Counted from the stretch's first letter, positions 31,530-41,040 are shown. The stretch: 64,000 nucleotides of DNA from Ralstonia pickettii DTP0602 (GCA_000471925.1 CP006667.1:62001-126000); one strand, 5' to 3'. The notes: generated by a model not told the origin, from the letters alone. Program-made: numbers and translations.

Positions 31530-32656
31530 ATGCCCACGTCCTTGAACAGGATCGCAATCACCGCGTCGGCCAGGATCACGATGGTGATCGAGGTCACCAC
31601 CGAGGCGGTCGTGCCTTCGCCCAGGCTCTGCGTGTTGGGCTTGATGCGCAGCCCGAAGTGGCACGCCGTCAGCGCGATCAGGATGCCGAACACCACGCCC
31701 TTGCCCAGCCCCAGCCACAGGTTGGCCACCGGCACCGCGTCGGGGAGTTCGCGCAGGAAGAAGGCGGCGCTGATGCCAAGCTGCATGCGCGCGGCCAGCA
31801 TGCCGCCGGCCAGCGCCATCACGTCGGTCCACGCCACCAGCAGCGGCATGGCGACGGCCAGCGCGATCACGCGCGGCATGATCAGCCGGAAGCCGTGCGA
31901 GATGCCCATCACGCGCATCGCGTCGAGTTCCTCGGTCACGCGCATCACGCCGATCTGCGCGGTGATGGCCGAGCCCGAGCGCCCCGCGATCAGGATCGCC
32001 GCCAGCACCGGCCCCAGCTCGCGGATCACCGCCATGCCGAGGATGTTCACGATAAAGGTGCTGGCGCCGAAGGTGCGCAGCTGGTTGGCCGACAGGTACG
32101 ACAGCACGATGCCGATCAGGAAGCCGACCAGCGCGGTGATGCCCAGCGCCTTGTAGCCCACGTTGTAGATATTGGCCGAGATTTCGCGCCACGGTCCGCG
32201 CTGCGGCATGCGCGCGAAGCGCAGCAGGTCGAAGGTGAGCTGGCCGAGCATGGTGATGCCACGGCCCAACTGCTCGCCGAACGACAGCACGTTCGCGCCG
32301 AACAGCGTGACCGGGTTGAAGCGGTCCACCATGTGCTTCTTCCAGCCTTCGTCCTGCACCGCGGCGATGCGCTCGAACACGCGGCGCTGGCCGTCGCTGG
32401 CATCGAGCTGCGACGGCAGCTTGCCATCCCACGCCTGCCACAGCAGCTGCCCGCCGATGTGGTCCAGCCGCTCCACTTCCGCGAGCGACCACTGGGCATG
32501 CTCCGGCGCCAGGGCCAGTTCGTGCAGTTGCGACCGCAACTGCCGCGCCTGGTGGCAGCCGGCCAGGGCGAGCGCGGTCCAGTCGCCACGCAGCTGTACG
32601 CTGACGGTTCCGTCCCCGCGGGTGATCTGGAAATCTGGCGTCGTCTGGCGTTCCAA
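31526..32656 (-). CDS. STAS-MlaE fusion permease of the MCE system
   Basis: A permease of about 376 residues. The C-terminal about 260 residues match MlaE ([79 protein letters not shown], five to six helices). The first about 100 residues look like a STAS-type domain ([48 protein letters not shown]), a role carried by separate MlaB in E. coli. No ATG fits; TTG at 32656 or 32662 is the likely start, so the 5' end is uncertain. First gene of the operon. Confidence 0.85.
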   Translation of the reverse strand: MERQTTPDFQITRGDGTVSVQLRGDWTALALAGCHQARQLRSQLHELALAPEHAQWSLAEVERLDHIGGQLLWQAWDGKLPSQLDASDGQRRVFERIAAVQDEGWKKHMVDRFNPVTLFGANVLSFGEQLGRGITMLGQLTFDLLRFARMPQRGPWREISANIYNVGYKALGITALVGFLIGIVLSYLSANQLRTFGASTFIVNILGMAVIRELGPVLAAILIAGRSGSAITAQIGVMRVTEELDAMRVMGISHGFRLIMPRVIALAVAMPLLVAWTDVMALAGGMLAARMQLGISAAFFLRELPDAVPVANLWLGLGKGVVFGILIALTACHFGLRIKPNTQSLGEGTTASVVTSITIVILADAVIAILFKDVGI

Positions 32657-32844
32657 GGGCAAGGGATGTGATGACCGAGTCCCGATTCTAAGCCACCCGC
32701 CCCACTGGCGCGACCGCGGGCATGCCGCCGCCCTGCCCGGGCACGCCGCACGGCTACAATGCGGCATCCGTGGCCGGCGCCCGCGCTTGCCTGTGCGCTA
32801 TACGATCCCCGTCGATCCCAGTCCTCTTGCTCCCTTTATCCCGC

Positions 32845-33735
32845 ATGCCCGCCGATCCTGCCAGCCCGTCCAATCCGTCCGCCCAGTCCGCCCAGTCCGC
32901 CCTCTCCTGGCGCATCGATGCCGACGCCCTGCGCGCCGCGCTCTCGCCCGCGCTGCGCGATTGGACGCTGGAACTGGTGGAGAAAACCGGCTCGACCAAT
33001 GCCGACCTGACCACCACCTGCCGCCAGATGCCCTGGTCCGACGCCGGCCGGCTGCGCCTGGCCTACCGCCAGACCGCCGGGCGCGGGCGCCAGGGCCGGA
33101 CCTGGCAGGGGCAGGCGGGCATGACCTTCTCGGTGGCGTTGCCGCTGGCGCTGGCACCGGCGCAACTCAGCGGCCTGAGCCTGGCCGTGGGCCTGGCGCT
33201 GGCCGAGGCGCTGGGCGATGTCGATGCGCGGCTGGGTGCGCGCGTCGGCCTGAAGTGGCCCAACGACCTGCAGATCGACGGCCGCAAGCTGGCCGGCATC
33301 CTGATCGAATCGGTGCCTGCGGGCCCGCAGCGGGTCTGGGCCGTGATCGGCATCGGCCTGAACCTGGTGCGCGACGCGCAGATGGAAGCGGCGCTCGGCC
33401 GCGAACTGGCGGGCGTGGCCGAGGCGCTGCCCGGCTTCGACGCCCAACGCGACGCGCCGCGCCTGCTGGCCGCGTTGCTGGAGCGGCTGGCGGTGATGCG
33501 CACGGACTTCCTCGCGCATGGCTTCGGGCCGATGGCGCGGCGCTGGTCCGCCGCCGATGCCTACCGCGACCAGCCGGTGCGGCTGCTGCACGACGGCCAG
33601 GTGATGGCCGAGGGCATGGCGCGCGGCGTCGACGAGGCCGGCCACCTGCTGCTGGAAACGCCGGCGGGGCTGGAGCGCATCGCCAGCGGCGAGCTGTCGC
33701 TGCGGCCTGCGCCGGGCCAGGGAGACGCCGCATGA
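32845..33735 (+). CDS. birA: Biotin--[acetyl-CoA-carboxylase] ligase, without DNA-binding domain
   Basis: Biotin protein ligase, 296 residues. Seen: [12 protein letters not shown], the biotin/ATP loop [43 protein letters not shown] with the catalytic Lys, and a C-terminal SH3-like domain. Only about 40 unrelated residues precede the catalytic domain, so the HTH of bifunctional E. coli BirA is absent (group I enzyme); it should ligate biotin but not repress bio genes. Stop overlaps coaX start. Divergent from the MCE operon; TACAAT at 32755-32760 may be its -10. Confidence 0.93.
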   Translation: MPADPASPSNPSAQSAQSALSWRIDADALRAALSPALRDWTLELVEKTGSTNADLTTTCRQMPWSDAGRLRLAYRQTAGRGRQGRTWQGQAGMTFSVALPLALAPAQLSGLSLAVGLALAEALGDVDARLGARVGLKWPNDLQIDGRKLAGILIESVPAGPQRVWAVIGIGLNLVRDAQMEAALGRELAGVAEALPGFDAQRDAPRLLAALLERLAVMRTDFLAHGFGPMARRWSAADAYRDQPVRLLHDGQVMAEGMARGVDEAGHLLLETPAGLERIASGELSLRPAPGQGDAA

Positions 33736-34562
33736 GCACGCCGCGGCTGCTGATCGATATCGGCAACACCCGCCTGAAATGGGCGTGGTGCGAGCCGGAT
33801 GCGCCGGTGCCGGCGACCGCGGGCCTGCCCACGCCATGGCAGCACGCCGGCGCGGTCACGCATGCCGACGACGGCGCACTGAAGACGCTCGCCGCCGGCC
33901 TGCGCGCGCTGCGCGGCAGTGGCCCGATGCCGGCGGTATGGATCGCCAACGTGGCCGGCCCGGTGATCGCGGCGGCCGTCGATGCGGCGCTGGTCGATGC
34001 CTTCGGCGCCTTGGCGCCGGTGCAATGGGTGCGCAGCGCCGCCGCGCACGGCAACCTCGCCAACGGCTACCGCGAGCCCACGCAACTCGGCGTGGACCGC
34101 TGGGTCGGCGCCATCGGCGCGCACCGCTGGCTGCCGCACGACACGCTGCTGGTGGTGACCGCGGGCACGGCCACCACGCTCGATATCGTCACGGTTTCAG
34201 CAGATGGTCGGGCGCGCTTCGAAGGCGGCCTGATCCTGCCCGGGCTGGCATTGATGCTCGGCACGCTGGCGCGCAACACCGCGCAGCTGCCGGCGCTGGA
34301 CGTCGACGACGCCGGCACTGTGGCCGGCGCGAACCTGCGCTGGGCCGACAACACCCACGACGCGATTGCCGCCGGCTGCCTGGCGGCGCAGGCGGGCGCG
34401 ATCGAGCGCACCTGGCGTGCGCTGGGCGAGCGCGGTCCCACGCGCTGCCTGCTCTCGGGCGGAGCGCGCGCCGCGTTGGAGGGCGCGCTCGCGGTGCCAT
34501 GCGAGATGCACGATAATCTGGTGCTGCTCGGCCTGCATGCGATGGCATTGGCCGACGCGTAG
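33732..34562 (+). CDS. coaX: Type III pantothenate kinase
   Basis: CoaX, 276 residues, an ASKHA-fold kinase catalysing the first step of coenzyme A synthesis. Seen: phosphate-1 motif [14 protein letters not shown], the substrate motif [17 protein letters not shown] with the catalytic Asp, and [11 protein letters not shown]. Type III enzymes are not inhibited by CoA and need a monovalent cation. The ATG overlaps the birA stop, so translation is coupled. The birA-coaX pairing recurs in Burkholderiales. Confidence 0.96.
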   Translation: MSTPRLLIDIGNTRLKWAWCEPDAPVPATAGLPTPWQHAGAVTHADDGALKTLAAGLRALRGSGPMPAVWIANVAGPVIAAAVDAALVDAFGALAPVQWVRSAAAHGNLANGYREPTQLGVDRWVGAIGAHRWLPHDTLLVVTAGTATTLDIVTVSADGRARFEGGLILPGLALMLGTLARNTAQLPALDVDDAGTVAGANLRWADNTHDAIAAGCLAAQAGAIERTWRALGERGPTRCLLSGGARAALEGALAVPCEMHDNLVLLGLHAMALADA

Positions 34563-34629
34563 GGCTACCTGCCATCTTTTTGCCCCAGCTGCCAGCTATC
34601 TCCCACCCGATTCATTCCGTCCCCGCCCC

Positions 34630-35346
34630 ATGCTTGCCAACCTCCCACGCCCGCTGCGCATCGCGCTGCTGTTGCTGCTGCTCGCCAATGTCGCGCTGCT
34701 GGCGGCGGTGCTCGGGGTGTTCGGGGCGAACCCGCTGTCGGGCTGGTTTGAAACGCCGCGTGAGCCGCATCGGCTGGAGCAGCAGGTGCGCGGGGAGCGC
34801 ATGCGGTTGCAGCCACCGGCCTCGGCGGCAGAGGCCGCGCCGCGCAGTGGGTTGCCCGCCACCACGGCAGGCACGGTGACCACGCTGGCCGCCGCCTGCA
34901 TGGAAATCGGCGGCTTCAGCGCCCAGGCCGCGCGCCGCGCCGCCGACGACCTGGCCGCTGCCGCGCTGCTGGTGGAGGCGTTCGAACGCCAGGAACAGGT
35001 GCGCTGGTGGATCCACCTGCCGCCGCAGCCCACCCGCGAGAACGCCGAGCGCAAGCTCGCCGAACTGCGCCGGCGCAACGTGACGGAATACTCGCTGGTG
35101 ACCGCCGGTGCGGCCGAGGCGGCCACCTACACGGTGTCGCTGGGCCTGTTCCGGGAGCGCGAGCGCGCCGAGCGCTACCTCGACACGCTGCGCGGCCACG
35201 GCGTGCGCACCGCCATGCTGACCGAGGCCGCGCGCCCGCTCACGCGCCAGTGGCTGCGCGTGCGCAATGCCGATGACGCCGCGCGCGCTCGGATCGAGGA
35301 TATGCGCCAGCGCTATGGCGCCGAGGACGTGCTGGCCTGCTCCTGA
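34630..35346 (+). CDS. SPOR-domain membrane protein
   Basis: A 238-residue protein: an N-terminal membrane helix (PLRIALLLLLLANVALLAAVLGVF), a variable periplasmic segment, and a C-terminal SPOR-like repeat region (WWIHLPPQPTRENAERKLAELRRRNVTEYSLV then YTVSLGLFRERERAERYLDTLRGHGVRTAML). SPOR domains bind denuded glycan strands at division sites. Cytoplasmic CoA and biotin genes upstream suggest only co-transcription. No Pfam match was run. Confidence 0.8.
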   Translation: MLANLPRPLRIALLLLLLANVALLAAVLGVFGANPLSGWFETPREPHRLEQQVRGERMRLQPPASAAEAAPRSGLPATTAGTVTTLAAACMEIGGFSAQAARRAADDLAAAALLVEAFERQEQVRWWIHLPPQPTRENAERKLAELRRRNVTEYSLVTAGAAEAATYTVSLGLFRERERAERYLDTLRGHGVRTAMLTEAARPLTRQWLRVRNADDAARARIEDMRQRYGAEDVLACS

Positions 35347-35362
35347 GTCGCACGCAAGCGCG

Positions 35363-35857
35363 TCAGGCGCCCTGGCGCACCCTGGTCAGCAGCTTGGTGG
35401 TCGAGCGGTCGTGAAGGAAGGGGATGGCGTAGGCCTGGCCGCCCCAGCTGCGCACCAGCCGGGTTTCTTCCAGCGTGTCGATGTCGTAGTCGCCGCCCTT
35501 GACATAGATGTCGGGGCGTACAAGGCGGATCAGCTCGACAGGGGTCTGCTCGCGGAACAGCGCCACCAGGTCGATCGATTCCAGTGCGGCCAGTAGCGCC
35601 ATGCGGTCCGACTCATGGTTGAGCGGGCGGTCATCGCCCTTGCCCAGCATCCTCACCGAGGCATCGCTGTTGACGCCCACCACCAGGCTCGCGCCCAGGG
35701 CGCGCGCCTGCGCCAGGTAGGTGGCATGGCCGCGGTGCAGGATGTCGAAGACACCGTTGGTGAACACCAGCGGGCGCGGCAGCGCGGCAATGCGCGCGGC
35801 CAGCGCGGCGGGGTCGTCGGAGGGCGTCAGCTTGGATTCGAAGGCGGGTACGGACAT
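35363..35857 (-). CDS. rfaE2: D-glycero-beta-D-manno-heptose 1-phosphate adenylyltransferase
   Basis: A 164-residue nucleotidyltransferase equal to the C-terminal domain of E. coli HldE, here as a stand-alone gene (HldC/RfaE2). It makes ADP-heptose for the LPS inner core. Seen: VFTNGVFDILHRGHATYLAQAR with the HxGH motif, VVGVNSDASVRMLGKGDDRP, and DIYVKGGDYDIDTL. The RfaE1 kinase must be elsewhere. Convergent with the SPOR gene, 16 bases apart. Alone among neighbours in LPS synthesis. Confidence 0.94.
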   Translation of the reverse strand: MSVPAFESKLTPSDDPAALAARIAALPRPLVFTNGVFDILHRGHATYLAQARALGASLVVGVNSDASVRMLGKGDDRPLNHESDRMALLAALESIDLVALFREQTPVELIRLVRPDIYVKGGDYDIDTLEETRLVRSWGGQAYAIPFLHDRSTTKLLTRVRQGA

Positions 35858-35958
35858 GGGTCAGGGTCGGAAGTTGAAGGCCGGCCCCGCAACGGGCCCG
35901 GCACGCTTGTCCGAGATGGTACCCCGTCTTGTGCCCGACACCGCTGCGGGTTTGCGGC

Positions 35959-36551
35959 CTAGCCCGCCAGCGGCAGCGCCATGGCCGCGTCATTGGCCGG
36001 CAGCGGCACGGTCGCAGCGGCAATGCCGCGCAAAACCGCCACCAGCGCCTGCCGCACGGCGTCGATGCATGTGGCCTGTGCGCGCCCGCTCAGGTAAAGC
36101 AGGCTGACGCTGGCCCACGCCGGGAAGCCCTCGGGCACGTCCGCCACGTAGGCCGCGCTGGCGCCTTCGATCCACGGCACGTTGAATTTCAGCACCGGCG
36201 TTACGCCACCGCGCGAGCGCCACAGGGCCACCTGAGCGTTCCATGACGGCGCCACGGTCAGCCTGACGCTGTCGGACACGCCCGCCAGGTAGCGCCGCAC
36301 CGCGCTGTCGGCGTCGGCATCGTCGGCCGCAGGGTCCAGTGCTCGCGCACCTGCCCTGGGTGGTCGCCCGCGACGGAGAGCGGCGGCAGCCGGATCAGGC
36401 TGCGCTGGGCCATCATCACATGCTCGGCCATCACGCCGCCCGGGCCGGGCAGCCCGTCCACCGTGACGACGCAGTCGATCAGCCCCCTGGCCAGCGCCTG
36501 GCCGGCCTGGCCTCCGTTACCGATCACACCCCTGCCAAGCCGGCGGTGCAA
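35959..36551 (-). pseudogene. Frameshifted remnant, possibly the effector domain of a LysR-type regulator
   Basis: Two overlapping minus-strand reading frames join at about 36300-36345. The first (36551 inward) reads GQALARGLIDCVVTVDGLPG and MMAQRSLIRLPPLSVAGDHPGQ. The second continues ALDPAADDADADSAVRRYLAGVSDSVRLTVAPSWNAQVAL and VLKFNVPWIEGASAAYVADVPEGFPAWASVSLLYLSGRAQ, ending at 35959. They read as one protein broken by a single-base shift. The L..GLIDCVV pattern resembles a LysR effector domain, but this is a weak call. No HTH is present: the 5' part is missing where the DNA becomes AT-rich (36555 onward). Confidence 0.45.
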
Positions 36552-36865
36552 CGATGCTATCCGAATTGCGGGATATTACAAAATGAATTGATTTAATCTT
36601 TAATGGCGGATCATCAATGCATCGGCGCACGTCGAGATAATCATCGGCAGTGAATTAAGTATTTTATTTTCCGAATTAAATGTCCTGGAGGATCGCGCCC
36701 CCACTGGGTTTGCGGCTGATGTATCGGGAAGGCATCGCTGGGCGCTTAAACCGGTGATTGCGTAACCGAATACCTCCCGCGGTTGCGCGGCTTCTGCTAC
36801 GGCCCCGGGTTTTCTGAAATCATCGGAAAAACAGGAAACGGGAAATGCGCTGGCGCCGCGCCAAT
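36552..36865. other. AT-rich intergenic patch beside the broken gene
   Basis: About 36555-36700 is strikingly AT-rich against the GC-rich surroundings (runs such as TTACAAAATGAATTGATTTAA and TTAAGTATTTTATTTTCC). I see no gene, tRNA, inverted terminal repeat or transposase remnant in it. It abuts the truncated 5' end of the pseudogene and could be a deletion or insertion scar. Confidence 0.5.
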
Positions 36866-36893
36866 GAAAAAGCCCCGCCGGAGCGGGGCTTTG
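36866..36893 (-). terminator. Rho-independent terminator of the diiron protein gene
   Basis: On the minus strand: AAAGCCCCGC, TCCG, GCGGGGCTTT followed by TTC. A perfect 10-bp stem with flanking A and T runs, 32 bases after the stop at 36925. It is likely to work on either strand. Confidence 0.9.
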
Positions 36894-36924
36894 CTGAATG
36901 CAGCCGTGGCCGCGCGGCCCAGGC

Positions 36925-37782
36925 TTACGCCGGCTGGGCGCCGCCAGCGCCGGGCAGGCGCGCATTCAGTTCCTTGCGGTAGCGGTTCAGGTCCTGCACC
37001 GTCTCGAAGGTGCGTTCGAACAGCAGCGACATGTTGTGCAGGATCCGCTCGATGACCTTCTTCTCCCAGCCTTCGTCGAAGCGGATCTGCTCGTCCAGCC
37101 AGTGCTCGAGCCAGTCCGGGTCCGGCAGGCGCGACTGCACCGTGTCGTTGGGGAACAGCGCCTTGTTCACGTGCAGGTTGGTCGGGTGCAGCGGCTTCTC
37201 GGTGCGGCGCGCCGAGGCCATCAGCACGCCGATCTTGGCGAAGGCGGCGCGCGCGTTGTCGCCGAACTGGGCCAGGTACTTCTTCATGTAGCGCAGGTAG
37301 GCGCCGCCGTGGCGGGCTTCGTCCTGCGACAGGGTGCGGTAGATATGCTTGATCACCGGTTCCGTGTGCCATTCGGCGGCGCGGCGGTACCAGTGGTTCA
37401 GGCGGATCTCGCCGCAGAAATGCAGCATCAGCGTTTCCAGCGGCGGGGCCGGGTCGAACTCGAAGCGCACGGCGTGCAGCTCTTCCTCGGTCGGCACCAG
37501 GTCCGGGCGGAAGCGGCGCAGGTACTCCATCAGCACCAGCGAGTGCTTCTGTTCCTCGAAGAACCAGATGCTCATGAACGCCGAAAAGTCGGAATCGTGG
37601 CGGTTGTCGCGCAGGAACATTTCGGTCGCGGGCAGGGCGGACCATTCCGTGATCGCGTTCATCCGGATGGTCCTGGCCTGGTCGTCCGTCAGCAGGCTGG
37701 CGTCAAAGGTATCCCAGGGGATGTCCTTGTCCATGTGCCAGCGGACGGCTTCCAACGATTTGAACAGTTCGGGGTAGAGCAT
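36925..37782 (-). CDS. Ferritin-like diiron protein, acyl-ACP desaturase-like
   Basis: A 285-residue all-helical protein with two E/D-ExxH motifs, EEQKH in SIWFFEEQKHSLVLMEYLRR and DEARH in TLSQDEARHGGAYLRYMKKYL. Further acidic ligands are likely in ITEWSALPATEMF and FCGEIRLNHWY. This matches the ferritin-like superfamily, with the order and spacing of the soluble acyl-ACP desaturase family (EENRH/DEKRH in plant enzymes). Substrate unknown; fatty acid desaturation or oxidation is inferred. Monocistronic, with its own terminator. A possible extended -10 (TGGTAGAAT) lies upstream at about 37810. Confidence 0.8.
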   Translation of the reverse strand: MLYPELFKSLEAVRWHMDKDIPWDTFDASLLTDDQARTIRMNAITEWSALPATEMFLRDNRHDSDFSAFMSIWFFEEQKHSLVLMEYLRRFRPDLVPTEEELHAVRFEFDPAPPLETLMLHFCGEIRLNHWYRRAAEWHTEPVIKHIYRTLSQDEARHGGAYLRYMKKYLAQFGDNARAAFAKIGVLMASARRTEKPLHPTNLHVNKALFPNDTVQSRLPDPDWLEHWLDEQIRFDEGWEKKVIERILHNMSLLFERTFETVQDLNRYRKELNARLPGAGGAQPA

Positions 37783-37974
37783 GGTAAGCCTTTGAAATTA
37801 CGGGCAGATTCTACCAGATGCGAATTATTCTCTTCTTCTTTTTTAGCCGGGATCGGGCCAAATGCAACGTTATTTGCGAGGTTTGGCGCAGCCGGCTGCA
37901 TTTTGCGGCCGATCAGCGGCGCCCGGGCGTGCCAAGTGCCATTCACGCCGCCCCGTCTTTGTGACGCCGGGCAC

Positions 37975-39237
37975 TCAAGGCGACAGCGCCCGCTCCGCCG
38001 CCAACGCCGGGGGCGCCGCGCCGGGCACGATGCCGAACAGGAACGCCGCCAGTTCGGCGGCCTGGGCCTCGGCGTCGCGTTCGCCCAGGGCCATCAGCGC
38101 CTGGGTGAACTCGGGCTCGAACAGCAGGTAGCTGGCAAAGGCTGCGCCGCGCGCCTCGGTGCCGCCCAGCGGCGCCAGCAGCGCGCGCACGGTGCGCGGC
38201 AGCTGCTTCTGGTGCTCGGCGGCAATGGCCTCGATCGGCTCGCTTGGGGAGATCGTCATCACCTGCACCGGGCGCCAGCCCTCGCGGTCGCCGGCCATTT
38301 CCGGCATGCGCGCGAGCAGCCGGTTGATATGCAGCAGCCGCTCCAGGTCGGCGTTGAGCCCGTCCAGGAAGATGCTGGCCAGCGCCTGGCCGCCCACCTG
38401 AGCCAGCGACGGGTAGCCGCCGGCCGGTACCGTGTCGAACCAGCCCGAGCGTTGGCGCGAGGCCGCGCCGATCGCCAGGATGCGCGACGCGCCCAGGTGG
38501 ATCGCCGGTGACAGCGGCGACATCTGCCGCATGGTGCCGTCGCCGAACCACTCATGGTGGCCGTCGATCTCCAGCGGCGTGGCCGGGAACAGGAACGGGA
38601 TCGATGCCGATGCCAGCAGGTGGTCGACCGTGATCTGCGCCGGCACGGCGATGCGCTGGCTGCGGTGCCACGGGTGGATGCGGTGGTGCGACTGGTAGAA
38701 GGTCACGTGGCGGCCGGTGCTGTACGACAGCGCTGTCACCGCGAACGCCTGCAGGGCCCCGCTGTCCAGGCTGGCCTGCACGCGCGCGGGCTCGAACAGC
38801 TCGCCCAGCATGCTGCCCAGCGGGGTGTTGTCGAAGAGCGCGCGCGGCGCGCGCCGCTGCGTGGCCCAGCCCAGCGCCAGCGTCGACAGCCAGCGTGCGC
38901 CCGACACGCCCACGCGCAGCACGTCGGTGCGGTAGACGTCGTCGGCATGGATGCTGTGCCACAGCGCGCCCAGGCTTTGCGTGGCGGCCTGGAAGTCGGC
39001 CGCGTGGATGGCCAGGCCGGCGCCGTTGATCGCGCCCGCCGAGGTGCCGGCGATGATGCCGAACGGCAGCGCCCCGTGCGCCTTGCCGTGGCGCGCGGCG
39101 ATGCGCGCCAGCCCGCATAGCACGCCCGCCTGGTACGCGGCGCGGGCGCCGCCGCCCATCATGATCAGCGCGGTGGCAGCGGGGTTGGGTCCGGATTGCG
39201 GAGCAGGGCGGGGTCCCGACAAGGGGTCGCGGTGCAT
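37975..39237 (-). CDS. Patatin-like phospholipase family protein
   Basis: A 420-residue patatin-fold lipid acyl hydrolase. Seen: the oxyanion motif MMGGGARAAYQAGVL, the nucleophile elbow IIAGTSAGAING (Ser in GTSAG), and the catalytic Asp in WFGDGTMRQMSPLSPAIHLGA. The remaining C-terminal half is unassigned. Patatins here could act on membrane phospholipids or on stored polyester. The neighbour phaM is a PHB-granule gene, which makes the second option worth noting, but phaZ-type depolymerases are a different family. 44-base gap to phaM. Confidence 0.92.
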   Translation of the reverse strand: MHRDPLSGPRPAPQSGPNPAATALIMMGGGARAAYQAGVLCGLARIAARHGKAHGALPFGIIAGTSAGAINGAGLAIHAADFQAATQSLGALWHSIHADDVYRTDVLRVGVSGARWLSTLALGWATQRRAPRALFDNTPLGSMLGELFEPARVQASLDSGALQAFAVTALSYSTGRHVTFYQSHHRIHPWHRSQRIAVPAQITVDHLLASASIPFLFPATPLEIDGHHEWFGDGTMRQMSPLSPAIHLGASRILAIGAASRQRSGWFDTVPAGGYPSLAQVGGQALASIFLDGLNADLERLLHINRLLARMPEMAGDREGWRPVQVMTISPSEPIEAIAAEHQKQLPRTVRALLAPLGGTEARGAAFASYLLFEPEFTQALMALGERDAEAQAAELAAFLFGIVPGAAPPALAAERALSP

Positions 39238-39281
39238 TGGGGGCTGGGCGAAGGGTGTGGTGGGGCCGCGCCGGCTGGGGG

Positions 39282-40079
39282 TCAGGAAGCGTTGCTGCCG
39301 CCGTTGGCGCCACTGTTGCCATTGCCGTTGCCATTCCCCGCGTTCTTGGCGGGCTTGGCCTTGGCCGCCTTACTGGCCGGCGCCTTCTTTGCAGCGGTTT
39401 TCTTTGCCGCCGGCTTGCCAGCGGGCTTGGCCGCCGCGGCCTTGCGCGGGGGGGCGTCTTTCGGCGTTACCGCGGGCGCTTGCGCAGGCGTGCCGGGGCC
39501 GGCCGCGCCAAAGCCGCTCATGCCGAACGGTGCAATGCTGGCCGCGGCGGCGCTGCTGGCGATATGGCTGAACTGTTGCTGCAGCATGTCCCACCACAGC
39601 CCCGCGTTGGGCGGCGCGGCGGGCTCCGCTTCGCCCGCCCCGGCCTGCGCGCCTGCAGCCTGGGCAGGCTCCTGCGCAGCGGCCTCGGCCTGCGGCTCGT
39701 TGTGACCCGTGGCGCCGGTATCGGCGCCGGACCGTTGCGGTGGCGTGGCGCTGGGCGCGTTGGCCGCGCGCGCGACGTTCTCCATCGCCGACTGCATGGC
39801 CTCCGGCGAGAGCGCGTTGCCGAAGGTCTGCAGCGCCACCAGCGTGGCGCGCTGCACCTCCAGGCCCTGGATGGTGGTGTGCAGCAGGTTGGTATTGAGC
39901 TGCAGCCAGCTCTCCACCGCCTTCAGGTCGGCGATGCGCTTGTCGAGCTCATCGAGGTCCATCGGCGGGGCCATCGCCTGCAACCCGGGCATCAGGCCGC
40001 CGGGCATGCCGGTACCGCTGCCCCACAACCGGCGCACAAAGTCGAAGCCGTTGGTGAAATCGGGAATCTGTCCGAACAT
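39282..40079 (-). CDS. phaM: Polyhydroxyalkanoate granule regulatory protein PhaM
   Basis: A 265-residue protein matching PhaM of Cupriavidus necator in length and architecture. Seen: the N-terminus [20 protein letters not shown], a helical middle section ([43 protein letters not shown]), an acidic/Ala-rich linker, and a lysine/alanine-rich tail with PAKK-type repeats at about 210-258. In C. necator, PhaM activates PHB synthase PhaC1 and its basic tail binds DNA, attaching PHB granules to the nucleoid. The role is taken from that homologue. It sits next to a patatin and an enoyl-CoA hydratase. Confidence 0.92.
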   Translation of the reverse strand: MFGQIPDFTNGFDFVRRLWGSGTGMPGGLMPGLQAMAPPMDLDELDKRIADLKAVESWLQLNTNLLHTTIQGLEVQRATLVALQTFGNALSPEAMQSAMENVARAANAPSATPPQRSGADTGATGHNEPQAEAAAQEPAQAAGAQAGAGEAEPAAPPNAGLWWDMLQQQFSHIASSAAAASIAPFGMSGFGAAGPGTPAQAPAVTPKDAPPRKAAAAKPAGKPAAKKTAAKKAPASKAAKAKPAKNAGNGNGNGNSGANGGSNAS

Positions 40080-40145
40080 GGTCGCGCGCTCCGTGTGCGA
40101 CGCAGCCCAGGGCCGGCCAACAGTGGGCCGGCGGCTGCGTCGTCG

Positions 40146-40985
40146 TTATCTGAATTGTGGCGGCCGCTTCTGGCGCAGGCTCGCCATGCCTTCGTGCACG
40201 TCGGGGCCGGCAAAGCCCATGAATTCGAGCGCCAGCGAGGTATCGAAGGCGGGGCCGGCCATGCGCAGCCAGTTGTTGAGGGCGTACTTGGTCCAGCGGA
40301 TCGCGGTCTGCGACCCGGCCGCCAGCCGGTTGGCGACCTCGAAAGCGCGCGCAACCAGTTCGTCCTCTTCCACCGCCAGCGAGACCAGGCCGATCCGCTC
40401 GGCCTCCTCGCCGCTGACCGACTCGCACAGCATCAGATAGTACTTGGCCTTGGCCATTCCGCACAGCAGCGGCCACACGATCGCGGCATGATCGCCCGCC
40501 GCCACACCCAGCCGGGTATGGCCGTCGACGATGCGCGCGGTCTTGGCGGCGATCGAGATATCGGCCAGCAGGCCCGCCACCAGCCCGGCGCCCACGGCCG
40601 GGCCGTGCATGGCCGAGACCACCGGCTTGTCGCAGTTGATGACGTTGTAGACCAGGTCGCGCGCCTCGTGCCACACGCGCGTGCGGGTCTCGAAGTCATT
40701 GGCCATGTCCTCCACCAGCGCCAGGTCGCCGCCGGCGGAAAAGCCCTTGCCCTCGCCGCGGATCAGCGCCACGCGCACCTCGGGATCGGCGGAGACGTCG
40801 CGCCAGATCTCGGCCAGCTCGCGGTGCATGTTGGCGTCCGCCGTGGCCAGCTTCTGGTTGGCCGACTGGGCGGCGCCCATGATGATTTCCAGGATGGGGC
40901 CGTGGCGGCGCAGCGTCAGCGCGCGATAGCGGGCGTAGCGTTCGGAGAGTTCAGCGGAAGGCGAGTCATTATTGGGGGCAGTCAT
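40146..40985 (-). CDS. Enoyl-CoA hydratase/isomerase family protein
   Basis: A crotonase-superfamily protein of 279 residues. Seen: [45 protein letters not shown] (oxyanion-hole region), [67 protein letters not shown]. In place of the second catalytic Glu there is GDHAA, so hydratase activity is uncertain; the phenylacetate/3-hydroxypropionyl-CoA-type relatives also vary here. Start set at [14 protein letters not shown] TetR-type palindrome lies upstream. Confidence 0.85.
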   Translation of the reverse strand: MTAPNNDSPSAELSERYARYRALTLRRHGPILEIIMGAAQSANQKLATADANMHRELAEIWRDVSADPEVRVALIRGEGKGFSAGGDLALVEDMANDFETRTRVWHEARDLVYNVINCDKPVVSAMHGPAVGAGLVAGLLADISIAAKTARIVDGHTRLGVAAGDHAAIVWPLLCGMAKAKYYLMLCESVSGEEAERIGLVSLAVEEDELVARAFEVANRLAAGSQTAIRWTKYALNNWLRMAGPAFDTSLALEFMGFAGPDVHEGMASLRQKRPPQFR

Positions 40986-41040
40986 GGGTGGCCTGTCAGG
41001 TGAGGGGCGTGGGCCGCGCCGGATGGATTGCGAATTTACC

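Noticed and set aside
36600..36965. A 121-residue open frame over the AT-rich patch and the diiron gene end
   Set aside because: It runs through the terminator and into the 3' end of a real gene and resembles no family.
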